Shown here in pieces: positions 1 through 7,981 of a stretch of 64,000 nt of DNA. The stretch comes from Candidatus Methanophagales archaeon. Its GTDB lineage: Archaea > Halobacteriota > Syntropharchaeia > Alkanophagales > Methanospirareceae. The DNA lies in the NCBI GenBank assembly GCA_024699715.1, contig JANPRD010000008.1, positions 1 through 64,000 of the forward strand, read 5' to 3'. The notes under the pieces were generated by a model. The model saw only the letters and a list, made by a program, of their open reading frames with translations, was not told the origin of the DNA and searched no databases. The position numbers and the translations under genes are program-made. Numbering within the stretch: the first letter of the stretch is position 1; each line of letters starts with the position of its first letter.

Positions 1-241
1 GGACATAATGAATGATAGATGAAATAAAATGAGCAAACTTGGGCTTTCTGGAGTCTTTGTTCCTTGTCCTTTGGTCACTTAATAGGAGAATAGGCGCATA
101 AATTTGCTCCGCTTCTGCTCAGTAAACTTCACATATCCCCCAAAACGTTAAGGGGAATTAAGCTCACAAAATTAATAAAAATTATGCATGAGAAAAAGTA
201 AAAAGAAGGAAAAAATGCCAAATTAGTAAGACGCTTGCCCT

Positions 242-1439
242 TTACCGTCTTCGTTTTGCAAGAAGCACAACCACTGCGATTGCAATCACTGCAAATACCA
301 GCACGAAACCCGGTGGTGTGGGCGAAGGCGTTGGAGTTGCTGTTGGTGTTGCGGTTGCTGTTGGTGTTGCAGTTGGCTGTTGGTGTTGCGGTTGCTGTTG
401 GTGGAGGTGTGGGCGATGCAATTGGAGATGCTGGGGGTATTTCTACGGCTAAAACCTTTTCTATTGTCTCTTCTGGTATGAATGAACCGCCTTTTCCGAG
501 TATTTCACCCTCGCAACCCTCGCAAAGCACTTCAGGATTCCCGTGGCAGAATGAACAGTCTTTCGCCTCATCCGTTACTGTGTGCGGGAACCACTCACCG
601 TATCCTACATGCGTTTTATTATCGTATGTAGCCTCCATCTTTACGAATGTTGTTATCTTACCATCAGGACGAACGCCGAGATAGAACTCGTCAGAAACGG
701 GCTTCGTGCCTTTTCTTGTATCTAAGTGGCAGTTTTTGCATGTGAGCATCCATCCTGTATGGCAAGCAATGCAGTCAAGTTTATCTTCATGTATTTTATG
801 TGCGTTAATGTCTGTTGAATACTGTTTCACAGTCATGCCTTTGACAGTCTTTCCGGGACTCTTGTGGCAATCTTCGCATTTTGTCTTCACCGCTTCAAGC
901 TGACATTCGTATTTAATGCCATCTCCGTGCATCTCTTCCGGTTTATGGCAGTCAGAACATGTCAGCCCCATCGTGTAATGAATGTCTGGTGACGGACCTT
1001 TTTCCTTATGTCCCGGCATGTCCCCCATGAATGTCGCTGTCTGCTTTTTGAAGTGGCATTTGTCGCATGTCGTTATATTCTTGCTCATATCAACCTCATG
1101 CGGTTCATCTCCATGACACTTTTCGCATGTAGTAGCATGACATTTTGAGCAGTTCCACTTCGCATAATACTCATCCATGTTAATTCCAAAATACTTTGCC
1201 GCATACTTCTCGTATTCTCCTTTCATTCCCGCCCCAGTATAGTGCAGCGAAGTCTTAAAGTTATTGATAATGTCGGAATGACAGCTGCAATTCTTGAATT
1301 CTTCTGCAGATGTCATCGCTACACTCGCCAGCGATATTGCTAACATTGCGACAATCAGCACAGGCAGATTCTTTTTTGCTATCTTCGCTATTACGGACTT
1401 ACTGGCATCACACCCCCTCTTCCCTTCTTTTTTTGGCAT
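242..1439 (-). CDS. Secreted multiheme cytochrome c with PGF-CTERM tail (one frame break)
   Basis: This is an extracytoplasmic electron carrier, judged by an N-terminal signal segment (hydrophobic residues about 25-42 from the ATG at 1439) followed by eight CxxCH c-type heme sites. A ninth site is CSCH, with only one residue between the cysteines, and a late CEGCEG lacks the histidine. A proline/threonine-rich linker follows. In the long frame the linker turns into Asn/Ser-rich nonsense and an implausible hydrophobic tail ending at 129. Removing one base near 375 restores a PTP-rich linker, PPGF, a hydrophobic helix and KRRR ending at 242, a textbook PGF-CTERM sorting signal. I therefore place the end at 242. 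The ATG at 1439 is preferred over the upstream start at 1511 because GGTGG lies just before it. Partners and exact role are unknown. The ANME link is inference. Confidence 0.85.
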
Positions 1440-1547
1440 TTTTCCACCACCTATCTCAAGTGAGAGATTACTATAAATGGCTTTCGATTTTTTTGATTTT
1501 TTCTTCCGCATGCTTCAGCCTCCGCACCACGCTGCTTTTCTCAACGC

Positions 1548-2657
1548 TCAATCAATCACGCCTGTGATGCGAGCGAGCCTTTCAGCAGCCTCTCTCGTGA
1601 GACCTGAGTCGCCGAGAATCGTGTAGCGGTGCGGATTTATTTTGTGAGCATGCGTAAGCGCCTCAATAATTATTTCGTCAGGAACGCCTATTTCCTTCGC
1701 AGTCGTGGGAGCGCCGATTTCACGCAGCACATTTTTAATGCGTTGCCAGTCCTCGCCGTGCAGATAAGCCATCATGATTGTGCCGATGCCGCATTGCTCG
1801 CCGTGCAATGCTCTGCGAGGAGCGAGGATGTCAAGGGCGTGGCTGAACTTATGTTCAGAGCCTGAAGCGGGTGCTGAAGTGCCTGCAATGCTTATTGCGA
1901 CGCCGCTTGAGATTAGAGCCTTCGTGACGAGCCACGCAGCGATTTCGCCCCCCCGCTTAATCTCCTTCGCATTCTCAAGCACCATGTTTGCGGTCATTTC
2001 GGAGAGTGCCGCCGCATAACTGCTGAATTCTTGGTTGCGTAAGCGGTATGCGAGCTTCCAGTCAAGCACAGCGGTGAAATTTGCGACGATGTCACCGCAG
2101 CCCGCAGCAGTGAACCTGAAAGGAGCATTCGCAATTATCTCGGTGTCTGCGACGACTGCGAGTGGTGCGTGTGTCTGCACAGAAACAGGAAATCTGCCAT
2201 TCTTAATCGTCGCTCTCGGAGACGCAATGCCGTCGTGTGATGCGATTGTCGGCACTGAAACGAATGGAATTTCCATCTCAAATGATGCGACCTTTCCGAT
2301 GTCTATGACCCTTCCACCGCCCACGCTCAGCAAAAAGCGAGCTTTCGTCTCACGAACCGCATCTTTCACGCTCTCCACGCTTTCTCTGTCTGCCTCCGCC
2401 TGCTTGCGAATCTCCACGATTTGAGCGTCGTAATCCGCATCCTCAAGGATTTGAAGCACTCGCTCTCCCGCAATCTTCCTCGTCTTCTGACCTGTGACAA
2501 CAAGAGCGACGCCCTCAAGTGACAAACGCCTGCAGACATCCCCCACTTCTTCCAAAACGCCACTACCCGCAAGAATGTCACGAGGCAACTGCGTCCTCTT
2601 CACCTTACCCCGCTTCCCTTTCTCCCCCTCTTGCACCTCGCTTTCAATCTTCTGCAT
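1548..2657 (-). CDS. egsA: sn-glycerol-1-phosphate dehydrogenase
   Basis: This enzyme makes sn-glycerol-1-phosphate from dihydroxyacetone phosphate with NAD(P)H, the step that sets archaeal membrane-lipid stereochemistry. Visible family motifs are the nucleotide-binding SVGGGRVIDIGKVAS, VPTIASHDGIASPRA, GCGDIVANFTAVLDW (metal-binding Asp), GSEHKFSHALD and ALHGEQCGIGT (metal-binding His residues). From the ATG at 2657 the protein is about 369 aa, slightly longer than usual because of a charged N-terminal stretch. The open frame extends upstream to 2918, but that part overlaps the preceding MEMO gene and is Arg/Cys-rich, so it is probably not translated. It lies last in a minus-strand run with the MEMO-family gene and eL40. 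Confidence 0.9.
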   Translation of the reverse strand: MQKIESEVQEGEKGKRGKVKRTQLPRDILAGSGVLEEVGDVCRRLSLEGVALVVTGQKTRKIAGERVLQILEDADYDAQIVEIRKQAEADRESVESVKDAVRETKARFLLSVGGGRVIDIGKVASFEMEIPFVSVPTIASHDGIASPRATIKNGRFPVSVQTHAPLAVVADTEIIANAPFRFTAAGCGDIVANFTAVLDWKLAYRLRNQEFSSYAAALSEMTANMVLENAKEIKRGGEIAAWLVTKALISSGVAISIAGTSAPASGSEHKFSHALDILAPRRALHGEQCGIGTIMMAYLHGEDWQRIKNVLREIGAPTTAKEIGVPDEIIIEALTHAHKINPHRYTILGDSGLTREAAERLARITGVID

Positions 2658-2713
2658 TTCTTTCCGCTCCCTCTTCCATTTTTTACCTTTCCTTTTCCTG
2701 CTCTCACACCGCC

Positions 2714-3511
2714 TCAGACGATAGCGATGCCCCCGTAGCCAACAACGCTTGAGCGGTCTCCCGTAATGTCGCCGCTTGTTGCGTATTTGAGCAGAAGACC
2801 CTTCGTTGCACCGAGCATTTTCGCAGCAACAAGCATCGCACCCACAGGTCCGACGCCGCAGGCGGTTGAATTCACCTCTCTCACCGCTCTGTAAAATTTT
2901 GCCACATCCAATTCGCAAATCGCATCAATTACCCGCTTATCCTTCTCACGAGCAATAGAATCAGGCTCATAATGCGTGAAATCTGACGATGCTATCACAA
3001 TTACACGCCTCTTTACCTTCAAAACCGCTTCTGCTATGCTCTCTCCCACTTCTTTAGCGGTGTCTTCATCGTGCAAACTCATGCAAATCGGCACGAATTT
3101 GAAATTTCGGAATGTGAATTGCAGGAATGGTAGTTGAACCTCTATGGAATGCTCCTGTCTGTGTGCTGTTTCGTCCGTGTCAATGATTGAGCCTCGCAAT
3201 GCATCAACGAAATCTTCGTCGACAGGCACTTCTCCCAGCGGAGTGAGCCATTTCGCCGCAGATGTTGCGACCGCCGAGCCTGCGAGGTAGTGATTCGGTC
3301 CCAAAATCACGAATGTCTCAGCAGGAGGCATCCTCGCATACACCGCAGCAGCAACTCTTCCAGAGTAAATGTAGCCCGCATGCGGGACAACCGCCCCTTT
3401 CATCTCAATCTCTTCACGAGGCACACCAGCAAAACATTCTTCCAACTGACGCCTCAACGCCTCAACGCTGGACTCGTAAAACATACCCGCAACCGCAGGT
3501 CTCCTCTTCAT
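2714..3511 (-). CDS. MEMO1-family protein (AmmeMemoRadiSam protein B)
   Basis: This is a 265-aa protein of the MEMO family, related in fold to LigB-type extradiol dioxygenases. Conserved blocks are RRPAVAGMFYE at the N terminus, PHAGYIYSG, ILGPNHYL, QEHSIEVQLPFLQ, SSDFTHY and CGVGPVGAMLVAAKMLG, which contain the His/Asp/Cys residues of the putative metal site. Length and block order match the archaeal members. The biochemical role in archaea is unsettled; the family often sits beside AMMECR1 and radical-SAM genes, which are not seen here. Its stop lies 57 bases before the chosen egsA start, so the two are probably co-transcribed. Confidence 0.88.
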   Translation of the reverse strand: MKRRPAVAGMFYESSVEALRRQLEECFAGVPREEIEMKGAVVPHAGYIYSGRVAAAVYARMPPAETFVILGPNHYLAGSAVATSAAKWLTPLGEVPVDEDFVDALRGSIIDTDETAHRQEHSIEVQLPFLQFTFRNFKFVPICMSLHDEDTAKEVGESIAEAVLKVKRRVIVIASSDFTHYEPDSIAREKDKRVIDAICELDVAKFYRAVREVNSTACGVGPVGAMLVAAKMLGATKGLLLKYATSGDITGDRSSVVGYGGIAIV

Positions 3512-3523
3512 TTCCTCATTCCT

Positions 3524-4060
3524 CTATTTCCGTTGTCCCTCTCTCCCTTCACCTTCCCTCCTCCGACTTTCCCTCCGCCCTTTCCCTTCGCCCTTTCCAC
3601 ACACTCTCCTCCCTCTCACCGCCCACTGTGCGCTCTTCCTTGGGAGCTCAAAATCCTCCAAGAGCAGAAGCCTCTCGCCTTCTCGCCACTCCTCGCCAAC
3701 ATCCGCATCTTCCACATCTTCCGCCTCTTCCGCCTCTTCGCAGACGAAATCTGAATCCTCAATCTCTTCATCCTCCTCCTCAATCTCCATCAGACCGACC
3801 TCCTCAGGGTCTATGCCCAATTGACGAAGCTCCTCCTTCGCATCCTCTATCGCAATGTCCTTGTAGAAGGAGATGCTGTAAAGCGATGCTCCTGCTCTCT
3901 CCCAACCTGCGTTCTCCAATTTCTCCATTATTTCCGCAATCCGATTCAATCGCTCCCTCAGCTCTTCTCCTTTCTCCCGTATCTCCGACGCTGAAACCTC
4001 TTCCATGTTCATTTCCCATTCTGGCTTGCCAAACAAGAACAAATCCACTTCCACTCCCAT
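3524..4060 (-). CDS. Hypothetical acidic protein
   Basis: I do not recognise this 178-aa protein. The first half looks like a genuine folded domain: a short beta-like start (MGVEVDLFLF) followed by helices rich in Glu/Arg, and a segment SISFYKDIAIEDAKEELRQL. The second half is very acidic and then basic (EEEDEEIEDSD, later GKGEGKGRRESRRREGEG) and may be disordered or partly out of frame; the last 40 residues look unlike a protein core. It sits between eL40 and the MEMO gene, 13 bases from the latter, so co-transcription is likely. Confidence 0.6.
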   Translation of the reverse strand: MGVEVDLFLFGKPEWEMNMEEVSASEIREKGEELRERLNRIAEIMEKLENAGWERAGASLYSISFYKDIAIEDAKEELRQLGIDPEEVGLMEIEEEDEEIEDSDFVCEEAEEAEDVEDADVGEEWREGERLLLLEDFELPRKSAQWAVRGRRVCGKGEGKGRRESRRREGEGREGQRK

Positions 4061-4124
4061 TTCCCCTCACACTCACTTTATTTGCCCCCAAAACGCAACG
4101 AAACACACCAAACACACATCCTCA

Positions 4125-4274
4125 TCATTTCACTTTCTTATGGCTGGACTTCATTCGCAGGTCTTTTGACTTGCATCTTCGGCACCTCGTCGCCTTCACT
4201 GGATTGCGAGCATTGCAATTCATGCAAATTTTCACATTCAGGAGCCGAGCCTCCGCCTCCGGAAAACGAGCCAT
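4125..4274 (-). CDS. rpl40e: Ribosomal protein eL40
   Basis: A 49-aa large-subunit ribosomal protein. The translation begins [18 protein letters not shown] and carries a zinc ribbon CMNC-N11-CRRC followed by a Lys-rich tail, matching archaeal eL40 (compare the usual [12 protein letters not shown] start). Four cysteines are present in two CxxC pairs. It heads the minus-strand run that continues with the acidic hypothetical, MEMO and egsA genes, and is divergent from asd. Confidence 0.93.
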   Translation of the reverse strand: MARFPEAEARLLNVKICMNCNARNPVKATRCRRCKSKDLRMKSSHKKVK

Positions 4275-4406
4275 CTCTCCTCACACCCTCCTTTCGTTTT
4301 GCTCACTCTTCGCTCCGCCATCCTCCTTGCCGCCTCCTTCTATTTCCCACCTCCGCTTGCTTCTCCCTCCCTTACTTCCTTTTACTCTTCTCGATAAAAG
4401 AAAAGC

Positions 4407-5387
4407 ATGCGTCGCATAAAGGTGGGCGTCCTTGGCGCAACAGGAAGCGTGGGTCAGCGTTTCGTTCAGCTGCTCGCATCTCACCCTTGGTTTGAAATCG
4501 CAGCCCTCTTCGCTTCGGAGCGGAGCGCAGGAAAGGAATACAGGGAGGTTGCGAAGTGGTTTCTGCCCTGCGAGATGCCTGAAAATGTCGCTGAGATGGA
4601 AGTGCGAGCGTTGAGCGAATTGGAAGCAGTCCGCAAGGAAGAAGATGTTGAGATTTTGTTCTCCGCTCTTCCGAGTGAAGTCGCAGCAGAAGTGGAGAAG
4701 AAGAGTGCTTCGCTTGGATATGCGGTTGCGAGTAATGTTTCGGTGCATCGCATGGATGAAGATGTCCCGCTTGTGATTCCTGAGGTGAATGCGGAGCATT
4801 TAGCACTAATTGAGACGCAGCGTGAGCGTAGAGGCTGGGATGGCTTCATCATCACGAACCCTAATTGCTCTTCAATTATGCTAACGCTCACATTGAAGCC
4901 TTTAATGCGCTTCGGCATTGAGGAAGTGCGGGTTGCGACGATGCAGGCGGTCTCAGGTGCGGGCTACGCAGGTGTGCCTTCAATGGCAATCATTGACAAT
5001 GTGATTCCGTTCATCGCAAAAGAGGAGGAGAAAATGGAAACTGAGCCTCTAAAAATCTTGGGAACGCTTGAGAATGGGCGTGTTAAGCCCGCATCTTTCA
5101 GCATTTCCGCATCTTGCCACCGAGTTCCCGTCCTTGACGGACACACAGAGGCGGTTTGGGTTCGCTTCTCTGAAGAAGTCTCTGTGGACGAAGTGAAAAA
5201 CGCTTTCAAAAACTTCCGCTCTGAACTCAAGACGCCTTTCGCACCTGAAAAGCCGTTAATTTTGCGTGAGGAGCCTGACAGACCGCAACCACGCTTGGAC
5301 AGAGACGCTGGCTCCGGAATGAGCGTATCCATCGGTAGAATAAGAGCGAGCAGTGGTGGCGGTGTTGGCAGCGGAGCGGGAGAGTGA
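4407..5387 (+). CDS. asd: Aspartate-semialdehyde dehydrogenase (3' end frame-broken)
   Basis: The enzyme reduces aspartyl-4-phosphate to aspartate semialdehyde for Lys, Thr and Met synthesis. Visible are the NADP-binding [13 protein letters not shown], the catalytic-cysteine motif [20 protein letters not shown], the [11 protein letters not shown] block and the late [20 protein letters not shown]. The in-frame product stops at 5387 after a Gly/Ser-rich run. The expected C-terminal block ([21 protein letters not shown]) is present but in the next frame (5410-5500), so a one-base slip lies between 5344 and 5392. Downstream, that frame runs without a stop into the TnpB gene, so the natural C terminus has been replaced or displaced by a mobile element. 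Confidence 0.9.
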   Translation: MRRIKVGVLGATGSVGQRFVQLLASHPWFEIAALFASERSAGKEYREVAKWFLPCEMPENVAEMEVRALSELEAVRKEEDVEILFSALPSEVAAEVEKKSASLGYAVASNVSVHRMDEDVPLVIPEVNAEHLALIETQRERRGWDGFIITNPNCSSIMLTLTLKPLMRFGIEEVRVATMQAVSGAGYAGVPSMAIIDNVIPFIAKEEEKMETEPLKILGTLENGRVKPASFSISASCHRVPVLDGHTEAVWVRFSEEVSVDEVKNAFKNFRSELKTPFAPEKPLILREEPDRPQPRLDRDAGSGMSVSIGRIRASSGGGVGSGAGE

Positions 5388-5409
5388 AAGAGAGAGAGGA
5401 GGAAGCGAG

Positions 5410-5500
5410 GTGAAATACATCGTGCTTGGACACAACACGATTAGAGGAGCGGCGGGCGCCTCAATTCTGAATGCCGAACTGCTCGTTGAGCGTAATATGT
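5410..5500 (+). other. C-terminal coding fragment of asd in shifted frame
   Basis: These codons read [17 protein letters not shown] followed by [11 protein letters not shown], the conserved last block of aspartate-semialdehyde dehydrogenase, one frame away from the main asd frame. The frame stays open to 6798, so read from here it would be an Asd-tail/TnpB fusion. The proper asd stop codon cannot be located; it was probably lost at the junction with the element. Confidence 0.75.
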
Positions 5501-5504
5501 CTGA

Positions 5505-5616
5505 CCTCCTCTCCCCGCTAAAGCGGTGGAGGTTCCCAACATGGGAACTTCGGTTGCGGTATGACCGCATACGGCTCGGTCAGAGAGCCATCCGCTCTGA
5601 GGACATGCCTCAGAGC
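5505..5616. repeat. Cluster of five successive inverted repeats upstream of tnpB
   Basis: Read directly: CCGCT-AA-AGCGG (5515-5526, flanked by CCTCC/GGAGG), GTTCCC-AACAT-GGGAAC (5532-5548), TGCGGT-ATG-ACCGCA (5555-5569), GGCTC...GAGCC (5573-5589) and GCTCTGAGG-ACATG-CCTCAGAGC (5594-5616). All stems are perfect. They are the likely left end of the element, or a structured RNA ahead of tnpB. Confidence 0.8.
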
Positions 5617-5673
5617 ATCATCGAAAGCAGATTCACCGCAAGATATTTAACTCTTTCGTTTACAATGTATGAC

Positions 5674-6798
5674 ATGGAACTCACACAAAAATTTAAGTTG
5701 ATGAAACCCAACAGGAGAAAGAAAGAGTTGCTTGATGCAACTATTGACAGGTTCAAAGAGTGCGTTAACGAGTGGCTTAGAGCCATTGAAGAGTTGGGAG
5801 AGTATCCAACAAGGGGAAATGTTCATGCTTTTGCCTACAAGAGGGTTAGAAAGAACTTTCAGGATTTGCATTCAAATGTCGTTCAGGAAGCAATGAACAG
5901 AGCAATTGAAACTTACAGAGCTTGGTTGAGGAATCCAAACAAAGGAGAAAAGCCAGTTTTCAAAGCCGATATTATCAGCTTCAAAGCTGTGGATGTTAAG
6001 ATTGACAGACACTTCATCAACGTCCCCTTGCTGAACAACGAGAGGATATGGCTACCGATGCATGTCCCACCCAAGCTAAAGCGATTTCTCAAACTTAAGC
6101 ACAGTAGAGTTCAGATTTCTCTTAGAAAAGACTACTTTGCATTCATAAGCTTCGAAGTTGAAGAACCTGAGCCATACGAACCACAGGGGTGGATCGGTGT
6201 TGACATTGGTATAAACCATATCGTTGTTGTTTCAGATGTAAAAGGGAGGATAAACGAGTTCTATGACAACGCAATTTCATGGAAGAAGGCAGTGGAATAT
6301 AAGAGAGCGGACATGCAGCGTGCCAAGGACAAGAGGACGAAGAGGGGGGCTTGGAGAGTTCTAAAAAGACTTTCCCATGATATAAAGAACAAAATGAGCA
6401 ACATTAACCATTGTATAGCAAAGGAACTCGTTCTAATGGCTAAGGAAAGGAGGTATGGTATTGCCATCGAGAACTTGAAGGGGTTAAGACTTAGAAAGGT
6501 CGGAAAAAGACATCGTAAGAGGTTGCATAAATGGGCTTACAGAGATTTAATAAATAAAATCGTCTACAAGGCAAAGTTGCATGGAGTTCCAGTGGAGTTC
6601 GTAAATCCAAAAGGAACTTCGAGAACATGTTCAAGGTGTGGAGAAAAAGGAAGAGTCAAAAGCAGATGGTTTGTTTGTCCGAAGTGCGGATTTCAGCTCG
6701 ATAGAGATTTGAATGCTGCGAGAAATATAGCTAAAAAAGCCGCAGTTCCTCCCCGCACTACAGTGCAGGCTTCCTTGCGGCAGGATTGTGAGTGTTAA
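5674..6798 (+). CDS. tnpB: RNA-guided endonuclease TnpB
   Basis: A 374-aa TnpB of the IS200/IS605 superfamily, the RuvC-like ancestor of Cas12 nucleases. The RuvC catalytic acids are all present: D177 in GVDIG, E266 in AIENLKG, and the Asp pair 343/345 in [11 protein letters not shown]. The zinc ribbon CSRCGEKGR...CPKCG lies between the last two. The N-terminal helical and beta-barrel region is complete in length, so the protein looks intact. ATG 5674 is chosen because the upstream open frame (to 5353) consists of the asd tail and the hairpin cluster; ATG 5665 is the alternative. The last 20 or so codons overlap the right-end stem-loop. Confidence 0.93.
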   Translation: MELTQKFKLMKPNRRKKELLDATIDRFKECVNEWLRAIEELGEYPTRGNVHAFAYKRVRKNFQDLHSNVVQEAMNRAIETYRAWLRNPNKGEKPVFKADIISFKAVDVKIDRHFINVPLLNNERIWLPMHVPPKLKRFLKLKHSRVQISLRKDYFAFISFEVEEPEPYEPQGWIGVDIGINHIVVVSDVKGRINEFYDNAISWKKAVEYKRADMQRAKDKRTKRGAWRVLKRLSHDIKNKMSNINHCIAKELVLMAKERRYGIAIENLKGLRLRKVGKRHRKRLHKWAYRDLINKIVYKAKLHGVPVEFVNPKGTSRTCSRCGEKGRVKSRWFVCPKCGFQLDRDLNAARNIAKKAAVPPRTTVQASLRQDCEC

Positions 6799-6806
6799 GA
6801 GCAGAG

Positions 6807-7352
6807 ATGGAGGAGCGAGTTAGCATCAGGGTCATTGTTGGCAGGACTTTTGTTGAGAGTGTTCCCGCTTTTCTCGCTGCGTTGAGAGAAGTTGTCCCTT
6901 CAGGAGTTTGCATTCAGGCGTTTGACGCAAAGAAAGTGGCTTCGGAGCAGCACATCCGCTCAGCTGTTCAGAAGGCGTTGCGTGCTTTCAGGAAAAAGCG
7001 GAACATTTCGCAGGATTTGAGCATGGAAATTCTGCTTTATGCAGCGGGAGAGCGTCAAATAAGCAGGGCGTTGGAAATGGGCATCTCTGAAGGCGAGCAG
7101 AAGGTCGTGATTGCTGTCGTTGACCCAAGTAATACGCTTGAAGAAGCGGAAATGAATGCAATTGCAGAGCGAGTGAAAAGGCGAATGAATATAAAAGAAG
7201 AGGAACTCGGCGACATTCTGAGCGACAACGAAAGAAAAGAGGCAATCATTCAGTTTTTCGGCATTACAAAAGATGAATTAGAGGCGGTAGGCGAGGAGAA
7301 AATTGAGAAACTCGTCTTGGAGCGAGTCGCTTTGCTTGATGTGAAGAAGTGA
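6807..7352 (+). CDS. cgi121: KEOPS complex subunit Cgi121
   Basis: The product is about 181 aa and belongs to Cgi121, the KEOPS subunit that binds the tRNA 3' end and stimulates Bud32/Kae1 during t6A37 synthesis. Family features are QHIRSAVQKALRAF, then SQDLSMEILLYAAGERQI and the glycine-bearing MGISEGEQKVVIAVVD. The C-terminal 60 residues form a charged helical extension. ATG 6807 is preferred over the upstream frame start at 6792, which overlaps tnpB. Another KEOPS subunit, Pcc1, is encoded at 12262-12525. Confidence 0.85.
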   Translation: MEERVSIRVIVGRTFVESVPAFLAALREVVPSGVCIQAFDAKKVASEQHIRSAVQKALRAFRKKRNISQDLSMEILLYAAGERQISRALEMGISEGEQKVVIAVVDPSNTLEEAEMNAIAERVKRRMNIKEEELGDILSDNERKEAIIQFFGITKDELEAVGEEKIEKLVLERVALLDVKK

Positions 7353-7434
7353 ATTCGTTACACTGCTCGCTAATGCTTTCAATTGCAAAACAAATCATCA
7401 AGTTTTAAATATGATGAGTAAATGAATACTGAAT

Positions 7435-7916
7435 GTGAAGGCGATGAGCGTGGAGGTCGCAAGATTACTTGGTTTTGTATTCGCCTTTACTTTCTGCGTT
7501 TCCGCAGCTTCAGCTGTAACGCTCTCAAACGCAGGAGGAGGTTCTGGCTCTCAGGAGATAATCGTGAAGGAGGGAAATGGTAAGTATGAGTAAAGAGTTA
7601 GCGAATTTAATGAGCTAGAGTAGAGCAAGAGTCCATGAGGAAAGTATGATGGTGGCAGGAGATAGAGGAGAATAGTTCAGTGGTAACATTATGCCAGAAG
7701 AGGTGATGACGCGATATCGACGCACTGACTTGGGGAAGCAAACCGACTTATGCTGCCGTGGAAGCTCATTCCACAGGTGAACGTGATGAGTTCTAGCACC
7801 TCTAATCACTACCTGAGATACCAAGAGAGGAGAAGAAGATACCGGGATTTGAGATTGTTTCTGCTCTTGCTGCTATTTTTGCAGTTGCTCGCATGAGAGG
7901 TAGAAGAAGAAAGTAA
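7435..7916 (+). pseudogene. Decayed small secreted PGF-CTERM protein
   Basis: The two ends of a surface protein remain but the middle does not read through. From GTG 7435 (or ATG 7444) there is a good signal peptide (LLGFVFAFTFCVSAASA) and a short mature start, then TAA near 7591. The last codons (7843-7916) read IPGFEIVSALAAIFAVARM plus RGRRRK, a PGF-CTERM sorting tail. Between them, fragments such as TWGSKPTYAAVEAHSTGE are readable in other frames, so several indels separate the ends. A TATA-like TTTTAAATATG lies at about 7403. No function can be assigned to the core. Confidence 0.6.
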
Positions 7917-7981
7917 ACTTTACTTTTTCTTTTGCGTGCTTATGCGTAATCTTTTTATATAATTGAGGGTGAGCGAGGAGC

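Larger units (their letters stand above)
5505..6798 (+). mobile_element. IS200/IS605-type element carrying TnpB only
   Basis: Boundaries are approximate. The left limit is set where asd homology ends and a cluster of hairpins begins. The right limit is set just after tnpB, where an outer stem GCCGCA/TGCGGC (6739-6744 with 6776-6781) encloses an inner palindrome GCACT-AC-AGTGC (6755-6766). No TnpA transposase gene is present, so mobilisation would need one in trans. In this family the tnpB 3' end usually encodes the guide (omega) RNA, which fits the stem-loops overlapping the last codons. Target-site duplications are not expected for this family. Confidence 0.75.

Noticed and set aside
129-241. 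C-terminal extension of the cytochrome frame past the PGF tail
   Set aside because: The added residues follow an indel and read as antisense-like hydrophobic sequence; the PGF-CTERM in the corrected frame is far more convincing.
3262-4419. 385-codon plus-strand ORF, Pro/Ser/Leu-rich
   Set aside because: Antisense to the MEMO gene, the acidic hypothetical and eL40, all of which have clear or better protein character on the other strand.
5353-5673. N-terminal extension of TnpB
   Set aside because: These codons are the asd C terminus and the hairpin cluster, not part of any TnpB domain.
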